Source of the DNA: Ramlibacter tataouinensis
GTDB lineage: Bacteria > Pseudomonadota > Gammaproteobacteria > Burkholderiales > Burkholderiaceae_C
Length of the DNA: 26,195 nucleotides
NCBI GenBank assembly: GCA_002427815.1
Contig: DIZF01000086.1
Location: forward strand, 1-26,195
Direction of reading: 5' to 3'
Positions 9,681 to 17,167 of the stretch are shown here, piece after piece (positions within the stretch are counted from its first letter, which is position 1; each line of letters opens with the position of its first letter). The notes beneath the pieces are model-generated. The model did no database searches and was not told the origin of the DNA. It saw nothing but the letters and a program-made list of their open reading frames with translations. Position numbers and translations under genes: made by a program.

Positions 9681-10673
9681 ATGAGCTCCAACGAAGTCGT
9701 GCGCGACGCGCAATCCGTCGAAACCTATCAGGCCGGGGCCAAGCAGAAGGCAGCCGCCAAGCTGTCGCGCATCCCGGTCAAGGTCGAGCGCGGCGAAGTG
9801 CTCAGGAAGCCCGAGTGGATCCGCGTCAAGGCCGGCTCGCCGACCACCCGTTTCTACGAAATCAAGCAGATCCTGCGCGAGAGCCACCTGAACACGGTCT
9901 GCGAGGAAGCGTCGTGTCCCAACATCGGCGAATGCTTCGGCAAGGGCACCGCCACGTTCATGATCATGGGCGACAAGTGCACCCGGCGCTGCCCGTTCTG
10001 CGACGTCGGCCATGGCCGGCCGGACCCGCTGGACGCGAACGAGCCGGAGAACCTGGCCCGGACCATCGCGCAGCTCAAGCTCAAGTACGTCGTCATCACC
10101 TCGGTGGATCGCGACGACCTGCGCGACGGCGGATCGCAGCACTTCGTCGATTGCATCCGCAGGACCCGCGAGCTGTCGCCGGGGACCACGATCGAGATCC
10201 TGGTGCCCGACTTCCGCGGACGCGACGACCGCGCGCTGGAAATTCTCAAGGCCGCGCCCCCGGATGTGATGAACCACAACCTGGAAACCATCCCCCGCCT
10301 GTACCGGGAAGCGCGTCCCGGCAGCGACTACGCATTCAGCCTGAACCTGCTGCGAAAATTCAAGGCGCTGCATCCGCAGGTTCCCACCAAGAGCGGCCTC
10401 ATGGTCGGCCTGGGCGAGAACGATGACGAAATCCTGCAGGTGATGCGCGACATGCGCTCGCACGGCATCGAGATGCTGACCATCGGCCAGTACCTGGCAC
10501 CCTCGACCTCGCACCTGCCGGTGCGCCGCTACGTTCATCCCGACACTTTCAAGATGTTCGAGGCGAAAGCCTATGAGATGGGCTTCAGCCACGCCGCCGT
10601 CGGCGCCATGGTGCGTTCGAGCTATCACGCGGATCAGCAGGCCCACGCGGCTGGCGTGGTTGGCGCGTCCTGA
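9681..10673 (+). CDS. lipA: Lipoyl synthase (radical SAM)
   Basis: This 330-residue radical SAM enzyme inserts two sulfur atoms into protein-bound octanoyl groups to make lipoyl cofactor. The auxiliary cluster cysteines are Cys74, Cys79 and Cys85 (CEEASCPNIGEC). The radical SAM cluster is Cys100, Cys104 and Cys107 (CTRRCPFC). The C-terminal RSSYHA near residue 313 supplies the conserved serine that ligates the auxiliary cluster. Size and motifs are complete. It acts after LipB. The 79-bp gap between the two genes contains a palindrome and a hairpin over the ribosome binding site. Confidence 0.97.
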   Translation: MSSNEVVRDAQSVETYQAGAKQKAAAKLSRIPVKVERGEVLRKPEWIRVKAGSPTTRFYEIKQILRESHLNTVCEEASCPNIGECFGKGTATFMIMGDKCTRRCPFCDVGHGRPDPLDANEPENLARTIAQLKLKYVVITSVDRDDLRDGGSQHFVDCIRRTRELSPGTTIEILVPDFRGRDDRALEILKAAPPDVMNHNLETIPRLYREARPGSDYAFSLNLLRKFKALHPQVPTKSGLMVGLGENDDEILQVMRDMRSHGIEMLTIGQYLAPSTSHLPVRRYVHPDTFKMFEAKAYEMGFSHAAVGAMVRSSYHADQQAHAAGVVGAS

Positions 10674-10737
10674 GCGGCTCACCAGCCCACAACGGATTGC
10701 GCGGCGATCTGGCGCTCGGGGCGGGTGGGACTGCCGC

Positions 10738-10743
10738 TAAGCT
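10738..10743 (+). promoter_or_regulatory. -10-like box just before the EamA gene
   Basis: TAAGCT, preceded by GC, ends exactly seven bases before the ATG at 10751, the same spacing as at dat. No Shine-Dalgarno sequence lies between them. It fits a leaderless start, but the hexamer matches the consensus only at the key outer positions. Confidence 0.3.
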
Positions 10744-10750
10744 CGGCCGC

Positions 10751-11581
10751 ATGCACGCCAACGTCTACGCACTGGGAGCCATCGCCTTGTGGGCCACCCT
10801 GGCAACGCTGGGCGTCACACTGCAACATGTGCCGCCGTTCCTGCTGACCGGGCTGGCCCTGCTGATCGGCAGCGTGCCCTCCTGGCCCCTGCTACGCCAG
10901 TGGCGCGTGCCGGCCGCGACCCTGGCGCTGGGAATCGGCGGCCTGTTCGGCTATCACCTGCTGCTGTTCATCGCGCTGCGTCATGCACCGCCGGTCGAAG
11001 CCAATCTGGTCAACTACCTCTGGCCCCTGCTGATCGTGGTGCTCGCACCGGTGCTGCTGCCGGGAATGCGGTTGCGAGCCGCGCACGCCATCGCAGCGCT
11101 GGCCGGCTTCGGCGGCGCCGCCATCGCCATCCTGGGCTCGGGGCCATCCGCAGGCGGCGGCTGGCACTGGGGCTACCTGCCGGCGCTGGCGTCGGCTTTC
11201 ATCTGGGCCGGCTACTCCTTGCTCACACGGCGGGTGCCCGCCTTTCCAACGGCCGCGATCGGCCTGTTCGGCGTCGTATCCGGCCTGCTCTCGTTGTTGT
11301 GCCACTGGGCGTTGGAGCCATCGGTCTCGCTGCAAAGCGGCGATTGGGCCCTGATCGTGGCGATGGGCCTGGGGCCGCTGGGCGCCGCTTTCTTCCTGTG
11401 GGACCGTGCGCTCAAGCTGGGCGACCCGCGCCAGATCGGCATCATGAGCTATCTCACGCCGTTGGCTTCGACGCTGCTGCTGATGGTGGTCAGCGGCCGC
11501 AGCTTCAGCTGGAGCATCGTGGTCGCTGCCGTCTTCATCGTCGGCGCAGCGCTGATCGGCGTGCGCGCACCCGCCAGATGA
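10751..11581 (+). CDS. EamA/DMT-family exporter
   Basis: This 276-residue integral membrane protein of the drug/metabolite transporter superfamily has about ten hydrophobic helices in two EamA halves. It begins MHANVYALGAIALWATLATLGV, a typical first helix for amino-acid or metabolite exporters of the YddG/RhaT type. The second repeat begins near GYLPALASAFIWAGYSLLTRR. The substrate cannot be told from sequence. The ATG at 10751 is preferred; a TTG at 10697 would add 18 non-hydrophobic residues unlike family N-termini. The stop codon is separated by one base from the convergent ptsI stop codon, leaving no room for a terminator. Confidence 0.85.
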   Translation: MHANVYALGAIALWATLATLGVTLQHVPPFLLTGLALLIGSVPSWPLLRQWRVPAATLALGIGGLFGYHLLLFIALRHAPPVEANLVNYLWPLLIVVLAPVLLPGMRLRAAHAIAALAGFGGAAIAILGSGPSAGGGWHWGYLPALASAFIWAGYSLLTRRVPAFPTAAIGLFGVVSGLLSLLCHWALEPSVSLQSGDWALIVAMGLGPLGAAFFLWDRALKLGDPRQIGIMSYLTPLASTLLLMVVSGRSFSWSIVVAAVFIVGAALIGVRAPAR

Positions 11582-11582
11582 C

Positions 11583-13352
11583 CTAGACCGCCAACATGGC
11601 TTGCGCGGGGTCCTCCGCCTCGACCACCTGCATGGCCCAGGCAACCAGGCGCGAGGTGTCGGCGCGCAACACCTCCTGCTTGACGGCGAGGATTTGCGCC
11701 GGATGCATGGAAAAGCTGCGCAAGCCCAACCCCAGCAACAGCCGGGTGAGGCTGGTGTCGCCCGCCATCTCGCCGCACACGCTGACGCCCTTGCCCTGTG
11801 CGTTGCACTCGGCGATGGTCTCCGCCACCAGCCTCAGCACGGCGGGATGCAGCGGGTCGTACAAATGGGCCACGGATTCATCGGAGCGGTCGATCGCCAG
11901 CGTGTACTGGATCAGGTCGTTGGTTCCGATCGACAGGAAGTCGAAGTACTTGAGGAAGATCTTCAGCGTCAGCGCGGCTGCCGGAATCTCGATCATGGCG
12001 CCGAGCTTGATCGGTCCGTAGGCCACGCCGCGGTTGTCCAGTTCGGCCCGGGCGAAGTCGATCAGCGACACGGTCTGCCGGATTTCGCTGGCGTGCGCCA
12101 GCATGGGGATCAGCATGTTGACCGGGCCGTGGCCCGCGGCACGCAGGATGGCGCGCAGTTGCGTCAGGAACATGGCCGGGTCGGCCAGGCTCCAGCGGAT
12201 GGCCCGCAGGCCCAGCGCCGGGTTCAGGTGGGCTTCGTCGCGAACCGAGTCATCGAGCGGCTTGTCGGCGCCGACGTCGACGGTGCGGATCGTCATCGGC
12301 AGTCCTTCCATGCCTTCGACCGCGCGCCGGTAGGCGTTGTACTGCTCCTCCTCGTCCGGCATTTGACCCCGGCGCCCCATGAACAGGAATTCGCTGCGAA
12401 ACAGCCCTACGCCGACCGCACCGGCCTTGACAGCCGCGGGTGCATCCTCGGGCAGCTCGATGTTGGCCAGCAGTTCCACTTTCTGGCCGTCCAGCGTGAC
12501 CGCCGGCGTATGGCGCAGGCGCGACAGCCGGCCTCGCTCGAGCTCACCCTGGCGCTGCTTGAAACCGTACTCGGCCAGGATGATGGGCGACGGATCGACG
12601 ATCATCAAGCCGGCGTCGCCGTCGACGATGACCCAGTCGTCCTGGCGCACCAGCTGGCTGGCGCTGCGTGCGCCGACCACGGCCGGGATGTCCATGCTGC
12701 GCGCCACGATCGCGGTGTGCGAATTGCGGCCCCCGACGTCGGTCACAAAGCCGGCGAAGACGCTCTGCTTGAACTGAAGCATGTCGGCCGGCGACAGATC
12801 GTGGGCGATCATGACCAGGGGCACGTCCATGCTGTCGTCCAGCAACAGGTCCTGCTGGGTCTTGCGGCGCCCCACATTCGGCGGCGTCGTGGGGGAGGTC
12901 ACCCCTTTCATGTAGCGCAGGATGCGTTCGGCCACCTGCTCGAGGTCGGCCTTGCGCCCGCGCAGGTAATCGTCCTCCATGTCGTCGAACTGGCGCGACA
13001 GGACTTCCAGCTGGGTTGTCAGCGCCCACTCGGCGTTGTAGAGCCGATCGGTGATCCAGTGCTTGACCCCGTTGATCAGTTCCTCGTCCTGCAGCAGCAT
13101 CAGGTGCACATCCAGCAGAGCCGCCAGCTCGTGCGGCGCCTCCTTGGGGCCCATGGTCGAGATCGTGTGCTGCAGCCGATGGATTTCGTCGACCACGGCA
13201 TTGCGGCCCGTGCGCACCCGCTCGATCTCGGTCGCGGCCTGGCCCGGTTCGATGAAGTAATGCGCGACATCGACCCGGCTGGAGGCCATCAGCACAGCCC
13301 GGCCGATCGCGATGCCGCGGGCAACGGGGAGACCGTGGACGGAGAAGGTCAT
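11583..13352 (-). CDS. ptsI: PTS Enzyme I (phosphoenolpyruvate-protein phosphotransferase)
   Basis: The 589-residue Enzyme I autophosphorylates from phosphoenolpyruvate and passes the phosphate to HPr. The N-terminal HPr-binding domain is followed by the active histidine, His212, in GGRNSHTAIVARSM. The C-terminal PEP-binding barrel includes LFRSEFLFMGR and the SIGTNDLIQYTLAIDR segment. The ATG at 13352 (MTFSVHGLPVARGIAIG) matches the family N-terminus; an upstream in-frame extension of 20 residues is low-complexity leader. It follows ptsH after 124 bp of repeats and hairpins. No sugar-specific EIIB or EIIC gene is in the window, so the phosphorelay here may be mainly regulatory. Confidence 0.95.
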   Translation of the reverse strand: MTFSVHGLPVARGIAIGRAVLMASSRVDVAHYFIEPGQAATEIERVRTGRNAVVDEIHRLQHTISTMGPKEAPHELAALLDVHLMLLQDEELINGVKHWITDRLYNAEWALTTQLEVLSRQFDDMEDDYLRGRKADLEQVAERILRYMKGVTSPTTPPNVGRRKTQQDLLLDDSMDVPLVMIAHDLSPADMLQFKQSVFAGFVTDVGGRNSHTAIVARSMDIPAVVGARSASQLVRQDDWVIVDGDAGLMIVDPSPIILAEYGFKQRQGELERGRLSRLRHTPAVTLDGQKVELLANIELPEDAPAAVKAGAVGVGLFRSEFLFMGRRGQMPDEEEQYNAYRRAVEGMEGLPMTIRTVDVGADKPLDDSVRDEAHLNPALGLRAIRWSLADPAMFLTQLRAILRAAGHGPVNMLIPMLAHASEIRQTVSLIDFARAELDNRGVAYGPIKLGAMIEIPAAALTLKIFLKYFDFLSIGTNDLIQYTLAIDRSDESVAHLYDPLHPAVLRLVAETIAECNAQGKGVSVCGEMAGDTSLTRLLLGLGLRSFSMHPAQILAVKQEVLRADTSRLVAWAMQVVEAEDPAQAMLAV

Positions 13353-13387
13353 GCGAGGGGACCCTTCATCACGCCTGCGTTGGCTGC

Positions 13388-13414
13388 GCGTGCCGGGCAT
13401 CGAACCCGGCACGC
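13388..13414 (-). other. Ten-bp hairpin with a T-arm-like loop, ptsH-ptsI gap
   Basis: Perfect 10-bp arms (13388-13397 and 13405-13414) enclose a 7-nt loop that reads TTCGATG on the minus strand. This closely mimics a tRNA T-arm and loop. No D-arm, anticodon arm or matching acceptor strand is found nearby, so it is not an intact tRNA. No T run follows, so it is not a standard terminator. It lies in the leader between ptsH and ptsI and could modulate the ratio of the two products. Confidence 0.6.
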
Positions 13415-13416
13415 TC

Positions 13417-13484
13417 GGGAATGAAAACGCGGGTCCCTCGCCCAGCGCGTTTTCCTTCCCCTCGCCCTACGCGTTTTCATTCCC
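13417..13484. repeat. Tandem and inverted repeats at the ptsH 3' end
   Basis: The 15-base sequence GGGAATGAAAACGCG (13417-13431) recurs as its exact reverse complement at 13470-13484. A third, diverged copy lies between them; read on the minus strand, the first two copies form a 24-bp tandem duplication with three mismatches. The outermost arm overlaps the ptsH stop codon (13477-13479). The block could fold into a large hairpin in the ptsH-ptsI mRNA. Confidence 0.7.
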
Positions 13485-13746
13485 CCTCCCCGAACTTGTC
13501 CGCGATCAGCGCCAACAGGGCGTCCATGGCTTCCTGTTCGTGCTCGCCCGCGGTTTCGATGGTGACTTCGGTGCCCATGCCGGCCGCCAGCATCATCACC
13601 CCCATGATGCTCTTGGCGTTGATGCGCCGGTCCCCGCGGCTGATCCATACGTCGCAGGGAAAGCTGCCGGCCAGCTTGGTGAGCTTGGCCGAGGCCCGGG
13701 CGTGCAGGCCCAGCTTATTGGTGATGGTCGTGCTGGTCCGGATCAT
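13477..13746 (-). CDS. ptsH: PTS phosphocarrier protein HPr
   Basis: This 89-residue HPr relays phosphate from Enzyme I to EIIA. The catalytic histidine is His15 in NKLGLHARAS, and the regulatory serine is Ser46 in INAKSIMGV, in the context used by HPr kinase/phosphorylase in betaproteobacteria. The start lies inside the upstream EIIA gene (32-bp overlap), and no later Met would keep the domain intact. It is followed by the repeat-rich gap before ptsI. Confidence 0.96.
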   Translation of the reverse strand: MIRTSTTITNKLGLHARASAKLTKLAGSFPCDVWISRGDRRINAKSIMGVMMLAAGMGTEVTIETAGEHEQEAMDALLALIADKFGEGE

Positions 13747-14170
13747 GGGTTCGTCGCGCCTGGTTCTGCGGGGCCGTGATGGCGACTTGCATCACGCCCT
13801 GGGTTCCGCCGACCACAGCCCGCGACACCAGGGCTTCGAGCGGCTCGTTGCGGTAGCTCACGCTGCGCAGCAGCATGGGAAGGTTCACGCCGGTGATCAG
13901 GCGCGAGGTCACGCCGTCCACCAGCTTTTGCGCCACGTTGCTGGGCGTCGCGCCAAAGATGTCGGTCAGCACCAGCACCCCGCTGGCGTGCCCCAGCCGG
14001 GCGAGCTGGTCCATCGCGATGCGCGCGGTGGCCAGGGTCTCCTCGGGCGGCAGGTTGGGCTGCACGTCGATCGCCGCCAGGTCGGCGCCGCAGTCGGGAA
14101 ACACATGCAGCGCGCAGGTCCGCAGCGCGTGCGCCAGCGGCGCATGGGCGATGATCAGGATCGCGTTCAT
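13715..14170 (-). CDS. PTS EIIA component, mannose family
   Basis: This 151-residue protein of the EIIA-Man (PF03610-type) fold carries the phosphoacceptor His9 in ILIIAHAPLA. The segment VLTDIFGATPSNVAQKL (about 67-83) is the family's conserved block. In betaproteobacteria such stand-alone EIIA proteins next to ptsH and ptsI are thought to have regulatory rather than transport roles. Its start codon overlaps the stop of the upstream MFS gene as ATGA (14167-14170), and its end overlaps ptsH by 32 bp. Both overlaps indicate translational coupling. Confidence 0.92.
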   Translation of the reverse strand: MNAILIIAHAPLAHALRTCALHVFPDCGADLAAIDVQPNLPPEETLATARIAMDQLARLGHASGVLVLTDIFGATPSNVAQKLVDGVTSRLITGVNLPMLLRSVSYRNEPLEALVSRAVVGGTQGVMQVAITAPQNQARRTHDPDQHDHHQ

Positions 14171-15381
14171 TCCAGCGAATTATCCTTCGCCAGCACGAAG
14201 TAGCCGTACGACAACATGATGCAGCCCAGGAACACCGCCATCGCGGCCCGAAAGGATGCCACTTCGCCCAGCCCAAGGGCGGAAAAACCATCGATCAGCA
14301 GGCCGATGCCCCACTGCACCGCGAACACCCCGGCGAAGATGACCAGGTTGTAGGCCGACAAGGCCCGCCCCGCCAGGACCGGCGGGAACGCCATGCCCAC
14401 CGACGGCTGGGCCAGCGCCAGAAAGGTCGAAGTGACGCAGAACAGGGCCCAGGCGATGGCGCCGGCAGCCGGTCCCGCGATGAGAATGAGCGCCAGCACG
14501 ACAAAGCTCAAAGGCACCCCCAACGTGATGAGGCGATCGGTCGTCATCCCCTTGCGGGTCAGCCAGGGCGTCGCCATGCCCCAGGCAAGGAAAGTGCACA
14601 GCATCGAAATGTTGATGACGAAAAGGCCGGTGGCCGCCTCCAGCGGCCCGTAACCGGACACCCGGACCATCCAGGGTCCGGCCCACAGCGTCTGGATGGC
14701 GAGCAGGCCGCCGTAGTTGAAAAACCCGATCGGCACGACACGGCGGAAGTAAGGGTGCCGCCAGACTTCGGCGTAACTGCCGGGCTTGGTTCCCGCTACC
14801 GCAGGCGCGCCTTGCCACCGGGGCACTTTCCACGCGATCACGGCCATCGAGAGTGCCACGGCCACCGCCAGCCCCCAGAACAGCGGACGCCAGCCGATCA
14901 CCGGCATCAGCCACTGCACCGGCAGAGTCGATGCCAGCATCCCGAAGGAGCCGGTCATCAACATCCAGGAATTCGCGCGGAGCTGGGCCGTGGGTGTCAA
15001 CCAGCGCCGGAAGCCCGTGAGCGGCGCCATCAGGCAGGCACTGACCCCGACCCCGCACAGCACGCGCGCGGCCAGCAATCCGGAGAAACTGGTGGCCACC
15101 GAAAAGGCCAGGCAGCCAGCCACCGCCAGCACGAGGAAGCTGAGGATCACGTGCTTGGGCCCATGCCGGTCGAGCCAGGTTCCCAGCGGCAGCTGGGTGG
15201 CCGCGAAGCCGAAGAAATAGCCACCGGCCAGCAGGCCCAGATCGCGGGCGTTGAGCGCGAACTCCCGGGTCAGCGTGGGCGAGAGCGTGGCCGTGACCGA
15301 ACGCAACAGGGCCGAGAAGAAGTAGGCGAACGCAAATGCCAGAAACACGACGATCGCGGTGCGGCGTCCCAAGGTGCTCAT
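14167..15381 (-). CDS. MFS transporter
   Basis: This 404-residue major facilitator protein has about twelve hydrophobic helices. The loop after helix 2 reads LGTWLDRHGPKHVI (about residues 63-76), the MFS motif A pattern. The N-terminus MSTLGRRTAIVVFLAFAFAY runs straight into helix 1, which supports the ATG at 15381. The substrate is unknown. It is overlapped by four bases (ATGA) at both ends, by the lipoprotein stop upstream and by the EIIA start downstream, so it appears to be built into the pts transcript. That linkage is unusual for a generic MFS carrier. Confidence 0.88.
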   Translation of the reverse strand: MSTLGRRTAIVVFLAFAFAYFFSALLRSVTATLSPTLTREFALNARDLGLLAGGYFFGFAATQLPLGTWLDRHGPKHVILSFLVLAVAGCLAFSVATSFSGLLAARVLCGVGVSACLMAPLTGFRRWLTPTAQLRANSWMLMTGSFGMLASTLPVQWLMPVIGWRPLFWGLAVAVALSMAVIAWKVPRWQGAPAVAGTKPGSYAEVWRHPYFRRVVPIGFFNYGGLLAIQTLWAGPWMVRVSGYGPLEAATGLFVINISMLCTFLAWGMATPWLTRKGMTTDRLITLGVPLSFVVLALILIAGPAAGAIAWALFCVTSTFLALAQPSVGMAFPPVLAGRALSAYNLVIFAGVFAVQWGIGLLIDGFSALGLGEVASFRAAMAVFLGCIMLSYGYFVLAKDNSLE

Positions 15382-15896
15382 TCGAACGTGAGCCCCGAGA
15401 AGAACGGCTCGGTCACCTCGGGCCTGAGCCGGTCGGCGTAGATGACAGCCTGGAACACATGGCGCCCGTGGGCGAAATAGGCCGCCTCGCCCTGGACCGG
15501 GCTGCCGTCCGCGCGCCGACCGCTGGCGACCACCTGCAGCGATTGAGGCAGGTTGAGCGCGCCGGCAGGGCGAAAGGGTTTTTCCTGCGCGTCGTTGCTG
15601 TGCAGGCTGGACAAGGTGGCTACTTTCCACTGGCCCAGGACTTCGCCGGCCGAGCCGGGGGCTACCTCGGCAGACAGCACAGCAAAGGTGCTGCCGCCGG
15701 CATCGCAGCCGAGGGCCTCCAGGCTGACCTGTTGCCCCGCCATGGGGACACTGCGGGTTGCCTTGTCCGGCTTGCAAGGCAGCATTGCTTTCAGGCCCGT
15801 AGCCTCGGCACGGACTTCGCGCCAATTGAAGGTCGGGCTGCATGCGGTCAGCGCCGTCGACCCCGCAAGGGCGGCCATGATGAGGCATCGAAACAT
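15378..15896 (-). CDS. Putative lipoprotein of unknown function
   Basis: This 172-residue protein starts MFRCLIMAALAGSTALTACS: a short basic-hydrophobic signal with an LTAC lipobox, so the mature protein would be lipidated on the cysteine near residue 19. The rest has no domain I recognise. Several cysteines (near CKPDK and CDAGG) and a C-terminal region ending SGLTFE are visible. The ATG at 15896 is chosen; a GTG one codon upstream is possible. The stop codon overlaps the MFS start by ATGA. It is divergent from the CoA-transferase gene with only 35 bp between them. Confidence 0.75.
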   Translation of the reverse strand: MFRCLIMAALAGSTALTACSPTFNWREVRAEATGLKAMLPCKPDKATRSVPMAGQQVSLEALGCDAGGSTFAVLSAEVAPGSAGEVLGQWKVATLSSLHSNDAQEKPFRPAGALNLPQSLQVVASGRRADGSPVQGEAAYFAHGRHVFQAVIYADRLRPEVTEPFFSGLTFE

Positions 15897-15902
15897 CACG
15901 GG

Positions 15903-15908
15903 ATTATC
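15903..15908 (-). promoter_or_regulatory. -10-like box before the lipoprotein gene
   Basis: On the minus strand this is GATAAT, six bases before the ATG at 15896. No Shine-Dalgarno sequence lies between them, so a leaderless or nearly leaderless transcript is likely. The matching -35 region would fall inside the divergent CoA-transferase start, and no clear hexamer is seen there. Confidence 0.4.
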
Positions 15909-15917
15909 GTTTTACCC

Positions 15918-15923
15918 GACAAT
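15918..15923 (+). promoter_or_regulatory. -10-like box before the CoA-transferase gene
   Basis: GACAAT is the same hexamer as at dat. It ends eight bases before the ATG at 15932. The only bases between are C-rich, with no Shine-Dalgarno sequence, again pointing to a leaderless start. It sits 9 bp from the opposing -10-like box of the lipoprotein gene. Confidence 0.4.
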
Positions 15924-15931
15924 GCCTCCCC

Positions 15932-17167
15932 ATGACTTCATTAGCGGGGATACGCGTTCTGGACCTGTCGCGGGTACTGGCGGGGCCCTGGTGCACGCAG
16001 ACCCTGGCCGACCTGGGCGCCGATGTGATCAAGATCGAACGCCCCGGCAGCGGCGACGACACCCGGACCTGGGGCCCGCCGTTTCTGAAAGACCCGGCTG
16101 GTCTGGATACCAGCGAGGCGGCCTACTACCTGGGCACCAATCGCAACAAGCGCTCCGTCTCCTGTGACATCTCGCAGGCCGAGGGCCAGGCGCTGATCCG
16201 CGAACTCGTGCTTCGCTGCGACGTGTTCATCGAGAACTTCAAGGTCGGGGACATGGCGCGCTACGGGCTCGACTATCCCTCGCTGAGTGCCGTCAACCCC
16301 AGGCTGGTCTATTGCAGCGTGACCGGCTTCGGCCAGACCGGCCCCTACCGCGAGCGAGCCGGCTACGACTATGCGATCCAGGGCACGGGTGGCCTCATGA
16401 GCGTGACCGGTGAGCGCGACGACCTCGGCGGTGGTCCGCAAAAAGTCGGGGTCGCCGTGGCCGACCTGTTCACCGGGATGTACGCGACCGTGGGCATCCT
16501 GGCGGCGCTGCGCCACGTCGAGCGCACCGGCGAGGGACAGCACGTCGACATGGCCCTGCTCGACACGCAGGTGGCGATGCTGGCCAACCTGGGCGCCAAC
16601 TACCTGGTCAGCGGCAAGGTGCCGGGCCGCTCAGGAAACGCCCACCAGAACATCGTGCCCTACCAGGTGTTCGAAGTGGCACCGTCGCCCGACGGGCACA
16701 AGGACCACCTGATCCTGGCCGTCGGCAACGACAGCCAGTACGCCAAGTTCTGCGAAGTGGCGGGCCGGCCCGAGCTGGCAACGGATGCGCGCTTCCTCAA
16801 GAACCAGGACCGCGTGCGCAATCGCGATGTGCTGGTGCCGCTGCTGGAACCGATCATGAAGACACGCGGCAAGGCTCAGTGGCTGGCCGCGCTCGAGCAG
16901 GCCAAGGTACCCTGCGGCGCCATCAACAACCTGGATGAAGTCTTTGCCGATCCGCAGGTGCGCGAGCGCGGCATGGTTACCGAGTGGCAACACCCCCTGC
17001 AACCAGCCCTGCGGCTGGTGTCCAGCCCGATCAAGCTGAGTGCGACGCCGGTGCGCGCAGACCGGCCGCCGCCAATGCTGGGCCAGCACACCGAGGAAGT
17101 ATTGCGCGAGTTGCTCGATTGCACGGATGATCGTTTGTCCGAACTGAAAAAGGGCAAGGTGATCTGA
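15932..17167 (+). CDS. Family III CoA-transferase (CaiB/BaiF)
   Basis: This 411-residue enzyme of the CaiB/BaiF/formyl-CoA transferase family moves coenzyme A between carboxylic acids. The N-terminus MTSLAGIRVLDLSRVLAGP and ADLGADVIKIERPGSGDDTR (26-45) are family signatures. The catalytic aspartate is Asp178 in VADLFTGMYATVGILAAL, aligned with Asp169 of formyl-CoA transferase. The substrate cannot be assigned; many Burkholderiales paralogues act on dicarboxylates or aromatic acids. The next gene starts on the base after its stop codon, so the two products may act in one pathway. Confidence 0.92.
   Translation: MTSLAGIRVLDLSRVLAGPWCTQTLADLGADVIKIERPGSGDDTRTWGPPFLKDPAGLDTSEAAYYLGTNRNKRSVSCDISQAEGQALIRELVLRCDVFIENFKVGDMARYGLDYPSLSAVNPRLVYCSVTGFGQTGPYRERAGYDYAIQGTGGLMSVTGERDDLGGGPQKVGVAVADLFTGMYATVGILAALRHVERTGEGQHVDMALLDTQVAMLANLGANYLVSGKVPGRSGNAHQNIVPYQVFEVAPSPDGHKDHLILAVGNDSQYAKFCEVAGRPELATDARFLKNQDRVRNRDVLVPLLEPIMKTRGKAQWLAALEQAKVPCGAINNLDEVFADPQVRERGMVTEWQHPLQPALRLVSSPIKLSATPVRADRPPPMLGQHTEEVLRELLDCTDDRLSELKKGKVI

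Noticed and set aside
10697..10750. A TTG start for the EamA transporter, 18 codons upstream.
   Set aside because: The extra residues are not hydrophobic and are not typical for the family. The ATG at 10751 leads directly into the first membrane helix.
13380..13452. A possible tRNA gene on the minus strand, suggested by a perfect T-arm-like hairpin with a TTCGATG loop.
   Set aside because: No 5' acceptor strand, D-arm or anticodon arm fits at the required distance, and the sequence after the hairpin reads GCCA rather than a clean discriminator plus CCA. It was kept only as a hairpin.
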